A DNA stretch of 64,000 nt from Streptomyces noursei ATCC 11455. GTDB taxonomy: Bacteria > Actinomycetota > Actinomycetes > Streptomycetales > Streptomycetaceae. Within the stretch, counting starts at the first letter, position 1. Each line of letters begins with the position of its first letter. The DNA lies in contig NZ_CP011533.1 in NCBI RefSeq assembly GCF_001704275.1, positions 4,216,001-4,280,000 of the forward strand, written 5' to 3'. The notes under the pieces were generated by a model. That model searched no databases. It was not told where the DNA came from and saw only the letters and a program-made list of their open reading frames with translations. Shown here piece after piece: positions 16,359-23,594 of this stretch. A program made the position numbers and the translations under genes.

Positions 16359-16730
16359 TCAGCCTTCGGTGCCCGCTATGGCCCGCAGGGCCCGGCAGTG
16401 CGCGGCGAAGGCGGCCCGGCCGTCCGCCGTGAGGGCGAGCCAGGTGCGCGGGCGCTTGCCGACGTATCCCTTGGTGACGGCGACATAGCCGGCCTTCTCC
16501 AGGGTGGCGACCTGCCGCGACAGGACCGAGTCGCTCACCTCGACCGTGTCGCGCACGAACGCGAACTCGGCCTTCTCCGCGGCGGCCAGGGTCGCCACGA
16601 TGGAGAAGCGGACGGGGGCGTGGATGACCTCGTCCAGCCCGTGGCGCGGGTGGCTTCCGGGCGGCGGGGCGGCCCCGTCCGCCGGGGCGGCATCCGAGGC
16701 CGCCGGCGTCGCCTCGTGCGTCTCCGTCAC
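16359..16730 (-). CDS. Winged-helix transcriptional regulator (HTH_34/MarR-like)
   Basis: A 123-residue protein. After about 40 disordered residues it has a winged helix: VRFSIVATLAAAEKAEFAFV, then DSVLSRQVATLEKAGYVAV and GKRPRTWLALTADG. This is the small DNA-binding family often annotated as transcriptional regulator or HTH_34. GTG at 16730 overlaps the stop of the membrane-protein gene (GTGA), so the two are cotranscribed and the regulator probably controls them through the direct repeats upstream. Confidence 0.82.
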   Translation of the reverse strand: MTETHEATPAASDAAPADGAAPPPGSHPRHGLDEVIHAPVRFSIVATLAAAEKAEFAFVRDTVEVSDSVLSRQVATLEKAGYVAVTKGYVGKRPRTWLALTADGRAAFAAHCRALRAIAGTEG

Positions 16731-17146
16731 TTCCGGGCCTCCAGATATCCGCCTATCAGGCCCGGCAGGGAGACCACCACCGCGCCGGGCACCCACCAGG
16801 ACGCATCCCCCCGGAAGAAGACCAGTCCGAGCCACAGCACCGCGGAGTAGAGCAGTGCCCAGGTGCCGATCAGGATGCCGTGCCAGCGGCCGAACCCCCG
16901 CCGGGCGACGGGCTGTCGGGCCGCGTAGACCGAGAGCGCGGCGATCGTGGCGACCCAGCCCCCGCTGCCGATCGCCGGCCCGAACGGGGCCTTCACCAGG
17001 CCGATGACGAGCACCAGCAGACCGGCCGCGCAGCCGTAGACGACTTGGTACCGCACGTACCACGCGGTGCGCTTGCGGACCATCGAACTCAGCTCCTGCG
17101 CGCGGGCCAACGCGGCCGCCGCGTCGCTGGATGCGTACTCCCCCAT
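16727..17146 (-). CDS. Four-span membrane protein, operon with a wHTH regulator
   Basis: A 139-residue protein with a short cytoplasmic N-terminus and about four membrane segments (YQVVYGCAAGLLVLVIGLV, then GWVATIAALSVYAA, LIGTWALLYSAVLWLGLVFF, WVPGAVVVSLPGLIGGYL). It resembles hypothetical membrane proteins that accompany HTH_34 regulators in streptomycetes; the function is unknown. ATG at 17146 is preferred over 17161 because GAGGGGGA precedes it. Confidence 0.7.
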   Translation of the reverse strand: MGEYASSDAAAALARAQELSSMVRKRTAWYVRYQVVYGCAAGLLVLVIGLVKAPFGPAIGSGGWVATIAALSVYAARQPVARRGFGRWHGILIGTWALLYSAVLWLGLVFFRGDASWWVPGAVVVSLPGLIGGYLEARK

Positions 17147-17209
17147 GTCCGTCCCCCTCATCCGTCATGGCGAGCGAGGTCTTCGCTCACTCATTCGACA
17201 CTCATCATG

Positions 17210-17244
17210 CTGACAAGAACTTTCCAATCTGACAAGTACTTTCC
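17210..17244 (-). promoter_or_regulatory. Direct repeats upstream of the membrane protein/wHTH operon
   Basis: Two 16-bp direct repeats with 19-bp spacing, CTGACAAGAACTTTCC (17210-17225) and CTGACAAGTACTTTCC (17229-17244), identical at 15 of 16 positions. The location in the promoter region suggests a site for the operon's own regulator. Confidence 0.55.
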
Positions 17245-17318
17245 GGCTGCTCTTCGCGAGCGGGCAGACGCCGCCCGCGGCACGAACGCGAACGCGAACG
17301 GCACCGGGACGCCCCCTC

Positions 17319-17348
17319 CTGACTGTCGATCACCTGGTCGGGTACTGT
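17319..17348 (+). promoter_or_regulatory. Promoter of the PrmC-like gene
   Basis: CTGACT (17319-17324), an 18-nt spacer and TACTGT (17343-17348). Transcription from about 17355 would give a leader of roughly 190 nt before the methyltransferase ATG. Confidence 0.4.
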
Positions 17349-17412
17349 TGCCCCGGCCGTCGGCGCCCGACGTGGTGCCGGCCCGCGTCCGTTCCGTGCA
17401 CGCGCCCGCTCC

Positions 17413-17490
17413 AAGGAGGTGAGACCGATTCCCCGCCAGACCAGGCAGGTGCTCCCGTCTCACGTCCGTGCGTCCACCCGACTTAGGTGA
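17413..17490 (+). other. Orphan perfect Shine-Dalgarno followed by a 20-codon frame opening at ATT
   Basis: AAGGAGGTGA (17413-17422) is fully complementary to the 16S rRNA 3' end, yet no ATG, GTG or TTG is suitably spaced after it. ATT at 17428-17430, 8 nt past GGAGG, opens 20 codons (IPRQTRQVLPSHVRASTRLR) ending at TGA 17488-17490, with two rare AGG codons and one CGA. A 16-codon GTG frame (17372-17422) ends inside the Shine-Dalgarno. Either a leader peptide with a non-standard start or a ribosome-binding decoy; unproven. Confidence 0.35.
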
Positions 17491-17547
17491 CCGCCCGACA
17501 TCCGTGACCCGGGAAGCGCCCCTCGGCATCCCGAAAGGCTCACCACC

Positions 17548-18507
17548 ATGTCGTTGCCCCATCCGTCTCCCAAGTCCCTTGCCGAATCGGGCACTTACTC
17601 CTCCGCCGAGACGGCGGAGCCGTCCCGTTCCGCCGTCGTCACCCGACTCCGCGCCGCCGGCTGCGTCTTCGCCGAGGACGAGGCCGCGCTCCTGATCGCC
17701 GCCGCCCCCACCCCGGACGACCTCGCCGCCCTGGTGGAGCGGCGGGCGGCCGGCCATCCCCTGGAACACGTCCTCGGCTGGGCCGAGTTCGGAGGGTTGC
17801 GGATCGCCGTGGACCCCGGGGTCTTCGTGCCGCGCCGCCGCACCGAGTTCCTGCTCGGCCAGGCCGTCGCCCTCGGACGCCGGCTCTCCGGGCGGACCGG
17901 GCGGGCTGGGCGGCGCATCGTGGCGGTGGACCTGTGCTGCGGCTCCGGCGCGGTGGGGGCCGCGCTGGCCGCGGCGTTGGGCGGCGTCGAACTGCACGCC
18001 TGCGACATCGAACCGGCCGCGGTGCGCTGCGCCCGCCGCAATGTCGCAGCCGCCGGCGGCCGGGTCCACGAGGGCGACCTGTTCGCCCCGCTCCCCGTCC
18101 ACCTCCGGGGACGCATCGACGTCCTGACGGCCAACGTCCCCTACGTGCCCACCGAGGAGGTCGGCCTGTTGCCGCCGGAGGCCCGCGAGCACGAGCCGCT
18201 GGTGGCGCTCGACGGCGGCGCGGACGGGCTCGACGTGCTGAGGCGGGTGACCGCGGCGGCGCCGCGGTGGCTGGCGCCGGGCGGCCACCTACTGATCGAG
18301 ACCGGCGAGCGCCAGGCAGCCCGGGCCGTGGAGACCTTCCGGCGCGGCGGGCTGATCCCCCGGGTGGCCGCCTCCGACGAGCTCTACGCCACCGTCGTGA
18401 TCGGCACCCGCCCGCCCGACCCGACCCGACCGACCGGAACGCCCCGTCCGACCGGGACGACCGACCCGACGGGGACGACCGACCCGACCGGGACGAAAAC
18501 CGCTTAA
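17548..18507 (+). CDS. PrmC/HemK-like protein N5-glutamine methyltransferase, divergent
   Basis: A 319-residue class I SAM-dependent methyltransferase: motif I VAVDLCCGSGAVG at 125-137 and the substrate-binding motif NVPYVPT at 196-202, where canonical PrmC has NPPY. This NVPY form is typical of the divergent actinobacterial paralogue rather than the release-factor enzyme itself, so the target glutamine is uncertain. The last 40 residues are a low-complexity PTGTTDPTG repeat. ATG at 17548 follows GAAAGG. The leader carries the orphan Shine-Dalgarno described separately. Confidence 0.78.
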   Translation: MSLPHPSPKSLAESGTYSSAETAEPSRSAVVTRLRAAGCVFAEDEAALLIAAAPTPDDLAALVERRAAGHPLEHVLGWAEFGGLRIAVDPGVFVPRRRTEFLLGQAVALGRRLSGRTGRAGRRIVAVDLCCGSGAVGAALAAALGGVELHACDIEPAAVRCARRNVAAAGGRVHEGDLFAPLPVHLRGRIDVLTANVPYVPTEEVGLLPPEAREHEPLVALDGGADGLDVLRRVTAAAPRWLAPGGHLLIETGERQAARAVETFRRGGLIPRVAASDELYATVVIGTRPPDPTRPTGTPRPTGTTDPTGTTDPTGTKTA

Positions 18508-18539
18508 GCATCGTCCGCGGCAGGCCGTACGGTGAGCCC

Positions 18540-19454
18540 ATGGCCTCGATGAGCTACGACCGCCACTGTGCCGAAATCGTCGCCCAGACCGCCCTGTTGA
18601 GGACCCGGCTCGACGATGCGGACCTCTCCGCGCCGGTTCCCACCTGCCCCGGTTGGACGCTCGCCCAGTTGGTGCGCCACCTCGGCGGCGCCCACCGCTG
18701 GGCCGAGACGATCATCCGGACGAGGGCGGCCGACCCGGTCCCCGACGACCTGGTCAACGACGTCTCCGGTCACCCCGACGTGGACGCGGTCACGCTCGGC
18801 GCCTGGCTCACCGACGGCGCCGAGCGGTTGGCCGACGCCCTGCGCGCCGCCGGCCCGGACGTCCCGGTGTGGACGGTGGCCCCGGGCGGCACCCCGGCCT
18901 TCTGGGCGCGCCGGATGACGCACGAGACGGTGGTCCACCGCGCGGACGCCGCCTTCGTGGCCGCGCGGGCCCCCGGCGGATCCACCGGGGCCGACCGCCC
19001 GTTCGCCGTCGTCGAGGACGTCGCCGTGGACGCGCTCGACGAGTGGATGTCCTTCGGCTCCCTGCCGGTGGTGCGGGAGACCACGCCCCGGATCGCCGAT
19101 TTCATGGGCCGGGGCCACACCCTCCGCTTCCAGGCCACCGACGCCGCCCCCGAGGCCGTGGCGGACTGGCTGATCGCCCTCGAAGCCGACGCCCTCACCT
19201 GGCGCCGGCCGTCCTCCTCCGCGCTCTCGCCCCCGCTCGCGCGGGCAGGCGCCCCCACCGCCCTCGCCGCACCGGCCACCACCACCGTCCGCGGCGCCCT
19301 GAGCGATCTGCTGCTGCTCGTCTACGGCCGCATCCCCACCCGCGGCACCGCGCCCGCCCCGGTCGGTGCCGGCACCGGCCCGGTCGAGATCAGCGGCGAC
19401 GTCCCGCTGCTCGACGCCTGGCTGCACGCCGTCAGCTTCTGGCTCAGGGAGTGA
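18540..19454 (+). CDS. Maleylpyruvate isomerase-family mycothiol-dependent enzyme
   Basis: A 304-residue DinB-like protein with the MDMPI N-terminal domain: VPTCPGWTLAQLVRHLGGAH at about 37-56, and the metal-site segment MTHETVVHRADA, which supplies conserved His residues. Members use mycothiol, the main low-molecular-weight thiol of actinobacteria, for isomerisation or detoxification. TACGGT at 18528-18533 lies 6 nt before the ATG, suggesting a leaderless transcript. The 3' end overlaps the next, convergent gene by 11 bp. Confidence 0.82.
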   Translation: MASMSYDRHCAEIVAQTALLRTRLDDADLSAPVPTCPGWTLAQLVRHLGGAHRWAETIIRTRAADPVPDDLVNDVSGHPDVDAVTLGAWLTDGAERLADALRAAGPDVPVWTVAPGGTPAFWARRMTHETVVHRADAAFVAARAPGGSTGADRPFAVVEDVAVDALDEWMSFGSLPVVRETTPRIADFMGRGHTLRFQATDAAPEAVADWLIALEADALTWRRPSSSALSPPLARAGAPTALAAPATTTVRGALSDLLLLVYGRIPTRGTAPAPVGAGTGPVEISGDVPLLDAWLHAVSFWLRE

Positions 19455-19872
19455 GGCGACGCGGGGAGGGGGGCGCGGGGCCGCTCCCCACCACGGCGTC
19501 GAACAGCGGCCAGCCGTCGAGCTCCCGCTCCCGCGCCCCGGCGGTCGTCGGCAGTCCGCCGCGCTCCCCCGAGCCCTCGGTCCGGTCGGGCAGGGCGGCG
19601 TCCCCCACCGCGGCGTCCAGCAACTTCCTTACGACGCCCGGCTCATGGAGGTTGAGCGACCGGCGCCGGTCGTCCATGACCGCGCCGGAGTGCAGAAAGC
19701 CGTCGGGGACGAAGCGCCCGGGGCCGGGGCGGAAGACGATCCGCAGGACCTCCCGCCTGCCCTCGCGGCGCAGGGAGAGCACCTCCCGGCACTCGGGGTG
19801 CCGGTGGCGCACGGTCCACAGCCAGCGCTGACCGCCCACTACGAGCCGGCGGGGCCGGTGTGTCTTCCGCAT
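19444..19872 (-). CDS. Conserved hypothetical protein
   Basis: A 142-residue, Arg-rich soluble protein with an N-terminal region HRPRRLVVGGQRWLWTVRHR, beta-strand-like REVLRIVFRPGPGRFVPDG, and a segment LNLHEPGVVRKLLDAAV; the C-terminus is disordered. I do not recognise a family with known function. Its coding-strand composition and the conserved-looking core support a real gene, but the 11-bp convergent overlap with the mycothiol-enzyme gene leaves the exact 3' end open to question. Confidence 0.6.
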   Translation of the reverse strand: MRKTHRPRRLVVGGQRWLWTVRHRHPECREVLSLRREGRREVLRIVFRPGPGRFVPDGFLHSGAVMDDRRRSLNLHEPGVVRKLLDAAVGDAALPDRTEGSGERGGLPTTAGARERELDGWPLFDAVVGSGPAPPSPRRLTP

Positions 19873-19935
19873 CCGCCCGACAATAGCCAGCCGGGAGCCC
19901 CGGCGGGAGTCCGGCGGGAGTCCGGCGGCAGCCCC

Positions 19936-21171
19936 TCAGGCGTCCGCCCACAGCTCCCCCCGGCGCTCCGCCACCACCGCCCCGATACGGGCCAGCGCCT
20001 CGGTGGCGGGCAGCGGTGCGGGGCGGCGGCCGTCGCGGAGACGGAGCGCGACGAGGTCGGCGGGGGCCTCCCGGGGGCCGATGACGGCCTGGTAGGGGAC
20101 GTGCCGGGCGGCCCGGATACGGGCGCCGAGGGTGCCCTGCGCCGGCTCTGCGAGGGCGGCGCGCAGACCGCGTTCGAGGCACCGCCGCACGAGGTCGGCG
20201 GCCTGCGGCAGCTCGTCCTCGGAGAGCGGGAGCACCGCCAGCTGGACGGGGGCGAGCCAGGCCGGGAAGGCGCCGCCGTGCTCCTCGATGAGGTGGGCGA
20301 CGGCGCGTTCGACGCTGCCGATGACGGCGCGGTGGACCATCACGGGCCGGTGCCGGGTGCCGTCGGGGCCCACGTAGGACAGGTCGAAGCGGCGCGGCTG
20401 GTGGAGGTCGACCTGGACGGTGGAGAGGGTCGCCTCGCGGCCGGCGCGGTCGGCGATCTGCACATCGATCTTGGGGCCGTAGAAGGCGGCCTCGCCCTCG
20501 ACGGCCTCGTAGGGCACGCCGGAGGCGTCCAGGACCTCGGTCAGCAGGGCCGCGGCGCGTCGCCACATCGCGGGGTCGGCGACGTACTTGCCGCCCTCGC
20601 CGGGGAGCGAGAGGCGGTAGCGGGCGGCCCGGATGCCGAGGTCCGCGTAGGCGCGGCGGATCAGGTCCAGGGCGGCGCGGGCCTCGTCCGCGACCTGGTC
20701 GAGGGTGCAGAAGATGTGCGCGTCGTTGAGCTGGATGGCCCGGACGCGGGTGAGGCCGCCGAGCACCCCGGAGCGTTCCGAGCGGTACATCCCGCCCAAC
20801 TCGGCGATTCTGAGCGGGAGTTCGCGGTAGCTGTGGGAGCGGGAGCGGTAGATGAGGGCGTGGTGGGGGCACAGGCTGGGGCGCAGCACGACCTGCTCGC
20901 CGCCGATGTCCATGGGCGGGAACATGTCGTCGCGGTAGTGGTCCCAGTGCCCGGAGATCTCGTAGAGCTCGCGCTTGCCGAGGACCGGCGAGTAGACGTG
21001 CCGGTAGCCGGCGCGGTGCTCGGTCTCGCGGATGTACTCCTCCAGGGCGTGCCGCACCGCCGCGCCGTCCGGCAGCCAGTAGGGCAGCCCGGCGCCCATC
21101 AGCGGATCGGTGTCGAAGAGGTCCAGCTCGCGGCCGAGCCGGCGGTGGTCGTGGACGGGGGTGGCGTTCAT
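19936..21171 (-). CDS. thrS: Threonyl-tRNA synthetase, short form without TGS and editing domains
   Basis: A 411-residue class II synthetase. The catalytic core has motif 2 (MYRSERSGVLGGLTRVR), the zinc ligands in LRPSLCPHH, QLNDAHIFC and MVHRAVIGS, and motif 3 around VHRAVIGSVER; the anticodon-binding domain occupies the last 100 residues. A normal ThrRS is about 640 residues, so the TGS and editing domains are absent and serine mischarging must be cleared elsewhere or avoided. GAGGAG precedes the ATG. A Thr-rich leader peptide and hairpin upstream suggest attenuation by threonyl-tRNA supply. It may be a second ThrRS beside a full-length enzyme elsewhere. Confidence 0.88.
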   Translation of the reverse strand: MNATPVHDHRRLGRELDLFDTDPLMGAGLPYWLPDGAAVRHALEEYIRETEHRAGYRHVYSPVLGKRELYEISGHWDHYRDDMFPPMDIGGEQVVLRPSLCPHHALIYRSRSHSYRELPLRIAELGGMYRSERSGVLGGLTRVRAIQLNDAHIFCTLDQVADEARAALDLIRRAYADLGIRAARYRLSLPGEGGKYVADPAMWRRAAALLTEVLDASGVPYEAVEGEAAFYGPKIDVQIADRAGREATLSTVQVDLHQPRRFDLSYVGPDGTRHRPVMVHRAVIGSVERAVAHLIEEHGGAFPAWLAPVQLAVLPLSEDELPQAADLVRRCLERGLRAALAEPAQGTLGARIRAARHVPYQAVIGPREAPADLVALRLRDGRRPAPLPATEALARIGAVVAERRGELWADA

Positions 21172-21183
21172 CGGGATCTCCTC

Positions 21184-21213
21184 GTGTGTCACGGGAGGAG
21201 CGAGTGACCACAC
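21184..21213 (-). promoter_or_regulatory. Stem-loop just before the thrS ribosome-binding site
   Basis: In the transcript GTGTGGTCAC pairs with GTGACACAC around one bulged base. The loop contains CTCCTC, complementary to the GAGGAG Shine-Dalgarno 8 nt downstream. This could mask or present the ribosome-binding site. Confidence 0.45.
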
Positions 21214-21218
21214 GGCGA

Positions 21219-21244
21219 AGCCCCGGGGCACTCGCCCCGGGGCT
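21219..21244 (-). terminator. Hairpin between Thr leader peptide and thrS, candidate attenuator
   Basis: Perfect 11-bp arms AGCCCCGGGGC and GCCCCGGGGCT with a 4-nt loop. It begins 21 nt after the leader peptide stop codon in the direction of transcription. Confidence 0.65.
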
Positions 21245-21265
21245 CTACGACTCGATGGTCAGCAG

Positions 21266-21322
21266 TCAGCGCGCCGGGACTCTCTCCGGCGTCGTCGTGA
21301 AGGACAGACCAGCGCGCTGCAT
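21266..21322 (-). CDS. Putative threonine leader peptide of thrS
   Basis: An 18-residue frame, MQRAGLSFTTTPERVPAR, with three consecutive Thr codons (ACG ACG ACG). It starts 7 nt after a TACCGT hexamer (21335-21330), so it is probably leaderless, and ends just before a strong hairpin upstream of a threonyl-tRNA synthetase gene. The arrangement copies the logic of the trp and his leader peptides: stalling at Thr codons when threonyl-tRNA is scarce would favour readthrough. Seen: the frame, the Thr run, the hairpin and the position. Inferred: attenuation. Confidence 0.65.
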   Translation of the reverse strand: MQRAGLSFTTTPERVPAR

Positions 21323-21366
21323 GCGGCAGACGGTAGCAGCGCGCCACCGGGCCCGCACGGCATTTC

Positions 21367-22551
21367 TCACCCGATGATGTGCGGCAGGAACCGCGCGTAC
21401 CCGTCGGTGACCAGGCCGGCCGACTCCCGGATGCCGAGCCCGGCCGCCTCGTCCTCGACGACCCAGGCGCCGAGCACCACCCGGTTGCCGTCGAAGTCCG
21501 GCAGCGGCGCCAACTCCTGGTAGCAGCACGGTTCGTCGCGCCGGACGGCGGCGGATCCCGCCGGGTGGACGGTGACCCCCTCGCCCTCTCTTCCCAGCAG
21601 CGGCTTGGCGACGTAACCGGGGCCGGCGGCCAGGTCGTGGGGGCCGTCCAGGTGGGCGGCCAGGAGGTTGGGGTGGCCGGGGAAGAGCTCCCAGAGGATC
21701 GCCAGCAGCGCCTTGTTGGAGAGCAGCATCTTCCAGGCGGGCTCGATCCACAGGGTGGAGCCGGTGGCGCCGCCGTTGTCGAGGGTGTCCAGGACGTGCG
21801 GGCCGAAGCCGTCGGAGGCCAGCCACTCCCAGGGGTAGAGCTTGAAGCAGGCCCGGATGAAGCGCAGCCGCTGGTCGACGAAGCGGCCGGAGAGCCGGTC
21901 CCAGCCGATCTCCTCCATGGCGATCGCCTCGGTCGCCAGGCCGGCCTGTTCGGCCGTCTCCCGCAGGTAGGCGACGGTCATCAGGTCCTCGCCCAGCTCG
22001 TCGGCGGCCGAGTGCGCGAAGTGCAGCGGGGCGCCGGGCGGCAGCAGCGCCGCCTGCCGCTTCCAGGCGTCCACCAGCCGCTCGTGCAGCGAGTTCCACT
22101 GGTCGGCGGCCGGGAACCGGTCCTCCATCCAGAACCACTGCGGGCTGGCGGCCTCCACCAGGGAGGTGGGGGTATCGGCGTTGTACTCCAGCATCTTGGC
22201 CGGGCCGTCGCCGTCGTAGCGCAGGTCGAACCGGCCGTAGACGGAGGGGAGTTCGGCGCGCCGGTGCCATGCCTCGGTGATCCGGGCGGCCAGGCGCAGA
22301 TCGGTGACGCCGAGGTCGGCGAACCGGTCGTGGGCGACGATGTGCTCGGCGGCGGCCAGGCACATGCCGTGCAGCTCCTCGACGACCCCTTCCAGCTCCT
22401 CGATCTCGTCGGCCGAGAAGGAGTAGTAGGCGCTCTCGTCCCAGTAGGGGCGCAGCGAGTCGTCGGGGTACCGGGTGAGCGGGTAGATCAGGCCCTGGGC
22501 CTCGACGAGGGCCTGCCAGTCGGGGCGGGGCTCGATGGTGTGGCGGCGCAT
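21367..22551 (-). CDS. Glutathionylspermidine synthase-like ATP-grasp protein (YgiC-like)
   Basis: A 394-residue protein of the GSP_synth family: YGRFDLRYDGDGPAKMLEYN, then ADTPTSLVEAA, LSNKALLAILWELFPGHPN and the ATP-grasp segment GPGYVAKPLLGREGEGV. E. coli YgiC and YjfC are homologues; like them it lacks the amidase domain, and actinobacteria lack glutathione, so the amine and acid ligated here are unknown. It follows the small lipoprotein gene by 7 nt, matching the E. coli ygiB-ygiC pairing. Confidence 0.82.
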   Translation of the reverse strand: MRRHTIEPRPDWQALVEAQGLIYPLTRYPDDSLRPYWDESAYYSFSADEIEELEGVVEELHGMCLAAAEHIVAHDRFADLGVTDLRLAARITEAWHRRAELPSVYGRFDLRYDGDGPAKMLEYNADTPTSLVEAASPQWFWMEDRFPAADQWNSLHERLVDAWKRQAALLPPGAPLHFAHSAADELGEDLMTVAYLRETAEQAGLATEAIAMEEIGWDRLSGRFVDQRLRFIRACFKLYPWEWLASDGFGPHVLDTLDNGGATGSTLWIEPAWKMLLSNKALLAILWELFPGHPNLLAAHLDGPHDLAAGPGYVAKPLLGREGEGVTVHPAGSAAVRRDEPCCYQELAPLPDFDGNRVVLGAWVVEDEAAGLGIRESAGLVTDGYARFLPHIIG

Positions 22552-22558
22552 CGCGTGG

Positions 22559-22900
22559 TCAGCCGCCCGAGGAGCCGTGCCCGGAGCCGAAGCCCCCGCG
22601 GGTGACGGCGCCGCTCTTGTCGAACGTGCCGCCCTTGACGTAGCGGCCGGAGCCGCCGGACCCGTAGTACCAGCGGCCGGTCGTGGTGGTGCCGGACGTC
22701 CCCTTGGCCGGCGAGCACTGGGCCGCGCTGACCACCCGGTAACCCAGGGCGCTGTCGTAGCTCTTGGGGTCCACGCAGCGCTTGTCCGGTTCCGATCCGC
22801 AGGAGGTGAGGGCCGCGGCGAGCGCCCCCATGCCGCCGAGGACGACGGCGCCGGAGCGCAGCCGTCGCCGTGTCTGTCCTGATTCCGTCTTGTGTGCCAT
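22559..22900 (-). CDS. Small lipoprotein, possible YgiB/DUF1190 relative
   Basis: A 113-residue protein with a basic start (MAHKTESGQTRRRLR), a hydrophobic span and a lipobox LTSC. The body holds a Cys pair (RCVDPKSYDSALGYRVVSAAQC) and a Gly/Ser-rich tail with GRYVKGGTFDKSGAVTRGGF. The Gly-rich ending VTRGGFG and the tight linkage to a YgiC-like ATP-grasp gene recall YgiB of enterobacteria; direct homology is uncertain at this length. It is exported and membrane-anchored. Confidence 0.7.
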   Translation of the reverse strand: MAHKTESGQTRRRLRSGAVVLGGMGALAAALTSCGSEPDKRCVDPKSYDSALGYRVVSAAQCSPAKGTSGTTTTGRWYYGSGGSGRYVKGGTFDKSGAVTRGGFGSGHGSSGG

Positions 22901-23056
22901 GTCTGACGCCCCCGTCCGGCCGTACGCGAACACGCATTTGCCCGCCCACCCTAGGTGTCCACCCCGGCCGGCGATACCGCGGGCGGGTACTCGTTTTCCG
23001 CCACCGGACACCCCCCCGGGGCACCGTGCGCAACCGCCCCCGACATGGTGCGCGCC

Positions 23057-23084
23057 ACTATTGCTAGCACTTGCTTGCAATAGT
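23057..23084 (+). promoter_or_regulatory. Inverted repeat upstream of the XRE regulator gene
   Basis: Perfect arms ACTATTGC (23057-23064) and GCAATAGT (23077-23084) with 12 nt between, in an AT-richer patch 26 bp before the XRE start codon. A likely operator for the regulator itself. Confidence 0.6.
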
Positions 23085-23109
23085 TAGCGCTACCGTGCAG
23101 TATCGAGAC

Positions 23110-23562
23110 ATGGCCTCTCTCAATGTCGGCAATCTCGGCGAGTTCCTGCGGGAGCAGCGGCGCACCGCGCAGCTGAGCCTGCGGCAGCTGGCGGATGCCG
23201 CGGGGGTGTCCAACCCGTACCTCAGCCAGATCGAGCGCGGTCTGCGCAAACCGAGTGCGGAGATCCTCCAGCAGCTCGCCAAGGCGCTGCGGATATCCGC
23301 CGAAACGCTGTACGTCCAGGCCGGGATCCTGGACGAGCGGCGCAGCCCGGACGGCGCCGGGGTGCAGACCGCGATACTCACCGACCCGTCGCTGAACGAG
23401 CGGCAGAAGCAGGTCCTGCTGCAGATCTACGAGTCCTTCCGCAAGGAGAACGGACACGGCGGCGACCCGGACGGCGACACCGCGCACCGGTCCGACGACG
23501 GACCCGAGGACGGGGACGACCCCCACGAGCCAGAAGCCGACGGCGGCCCGCACGCCACCTGA
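23110..23562 (+). CDS. XRE-family transcriptional regulator upstream of hbhA-like gene
   Basis: A 150-residue protein with an N-terminal Cro/CI-type HTH at about 8-65 (FLREQRRTAQLSLRQLADAA, GVSNPYLSQIERGLRKPSAE, ILQQLAKALRIS), a middle helix (DPSLNERQKQVLLQIYESFR) and an acidic disordered tail. Gene order XRE - HbhA-like - DUF2516 matches Rv0474-Rv0475-Rv0476 of M. tuberculosis as I recall it. The inverted repeat just upstream suggests autoregulation. The downstream gene follows after 32 nt. Confidence 0.85.
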   Translation: MASLNVGNLGEFLREQRRTAQLSLRQLADAAGVSNPYLSQIERGLRKPSAEILQQLAKALRISAETLYVQAGILDERRSPDGAGVQTAILTDPSLNERQKQVLLQIYESFRKENGHGGDPDGDTAHRSDDGPEDGDDPHEPEADGGPHAT

Positions 23563-23594
23563 GCAACCCCAACGTTTCCAGGAGGAACCACGTC

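Noticed and set aside
21172..21340. T-box riboswitch for thrS
   Set aside because: No T-box motif or specifier-loop layout was recognised; a Thr-codon leader peptide plus hairpin explains the region better.
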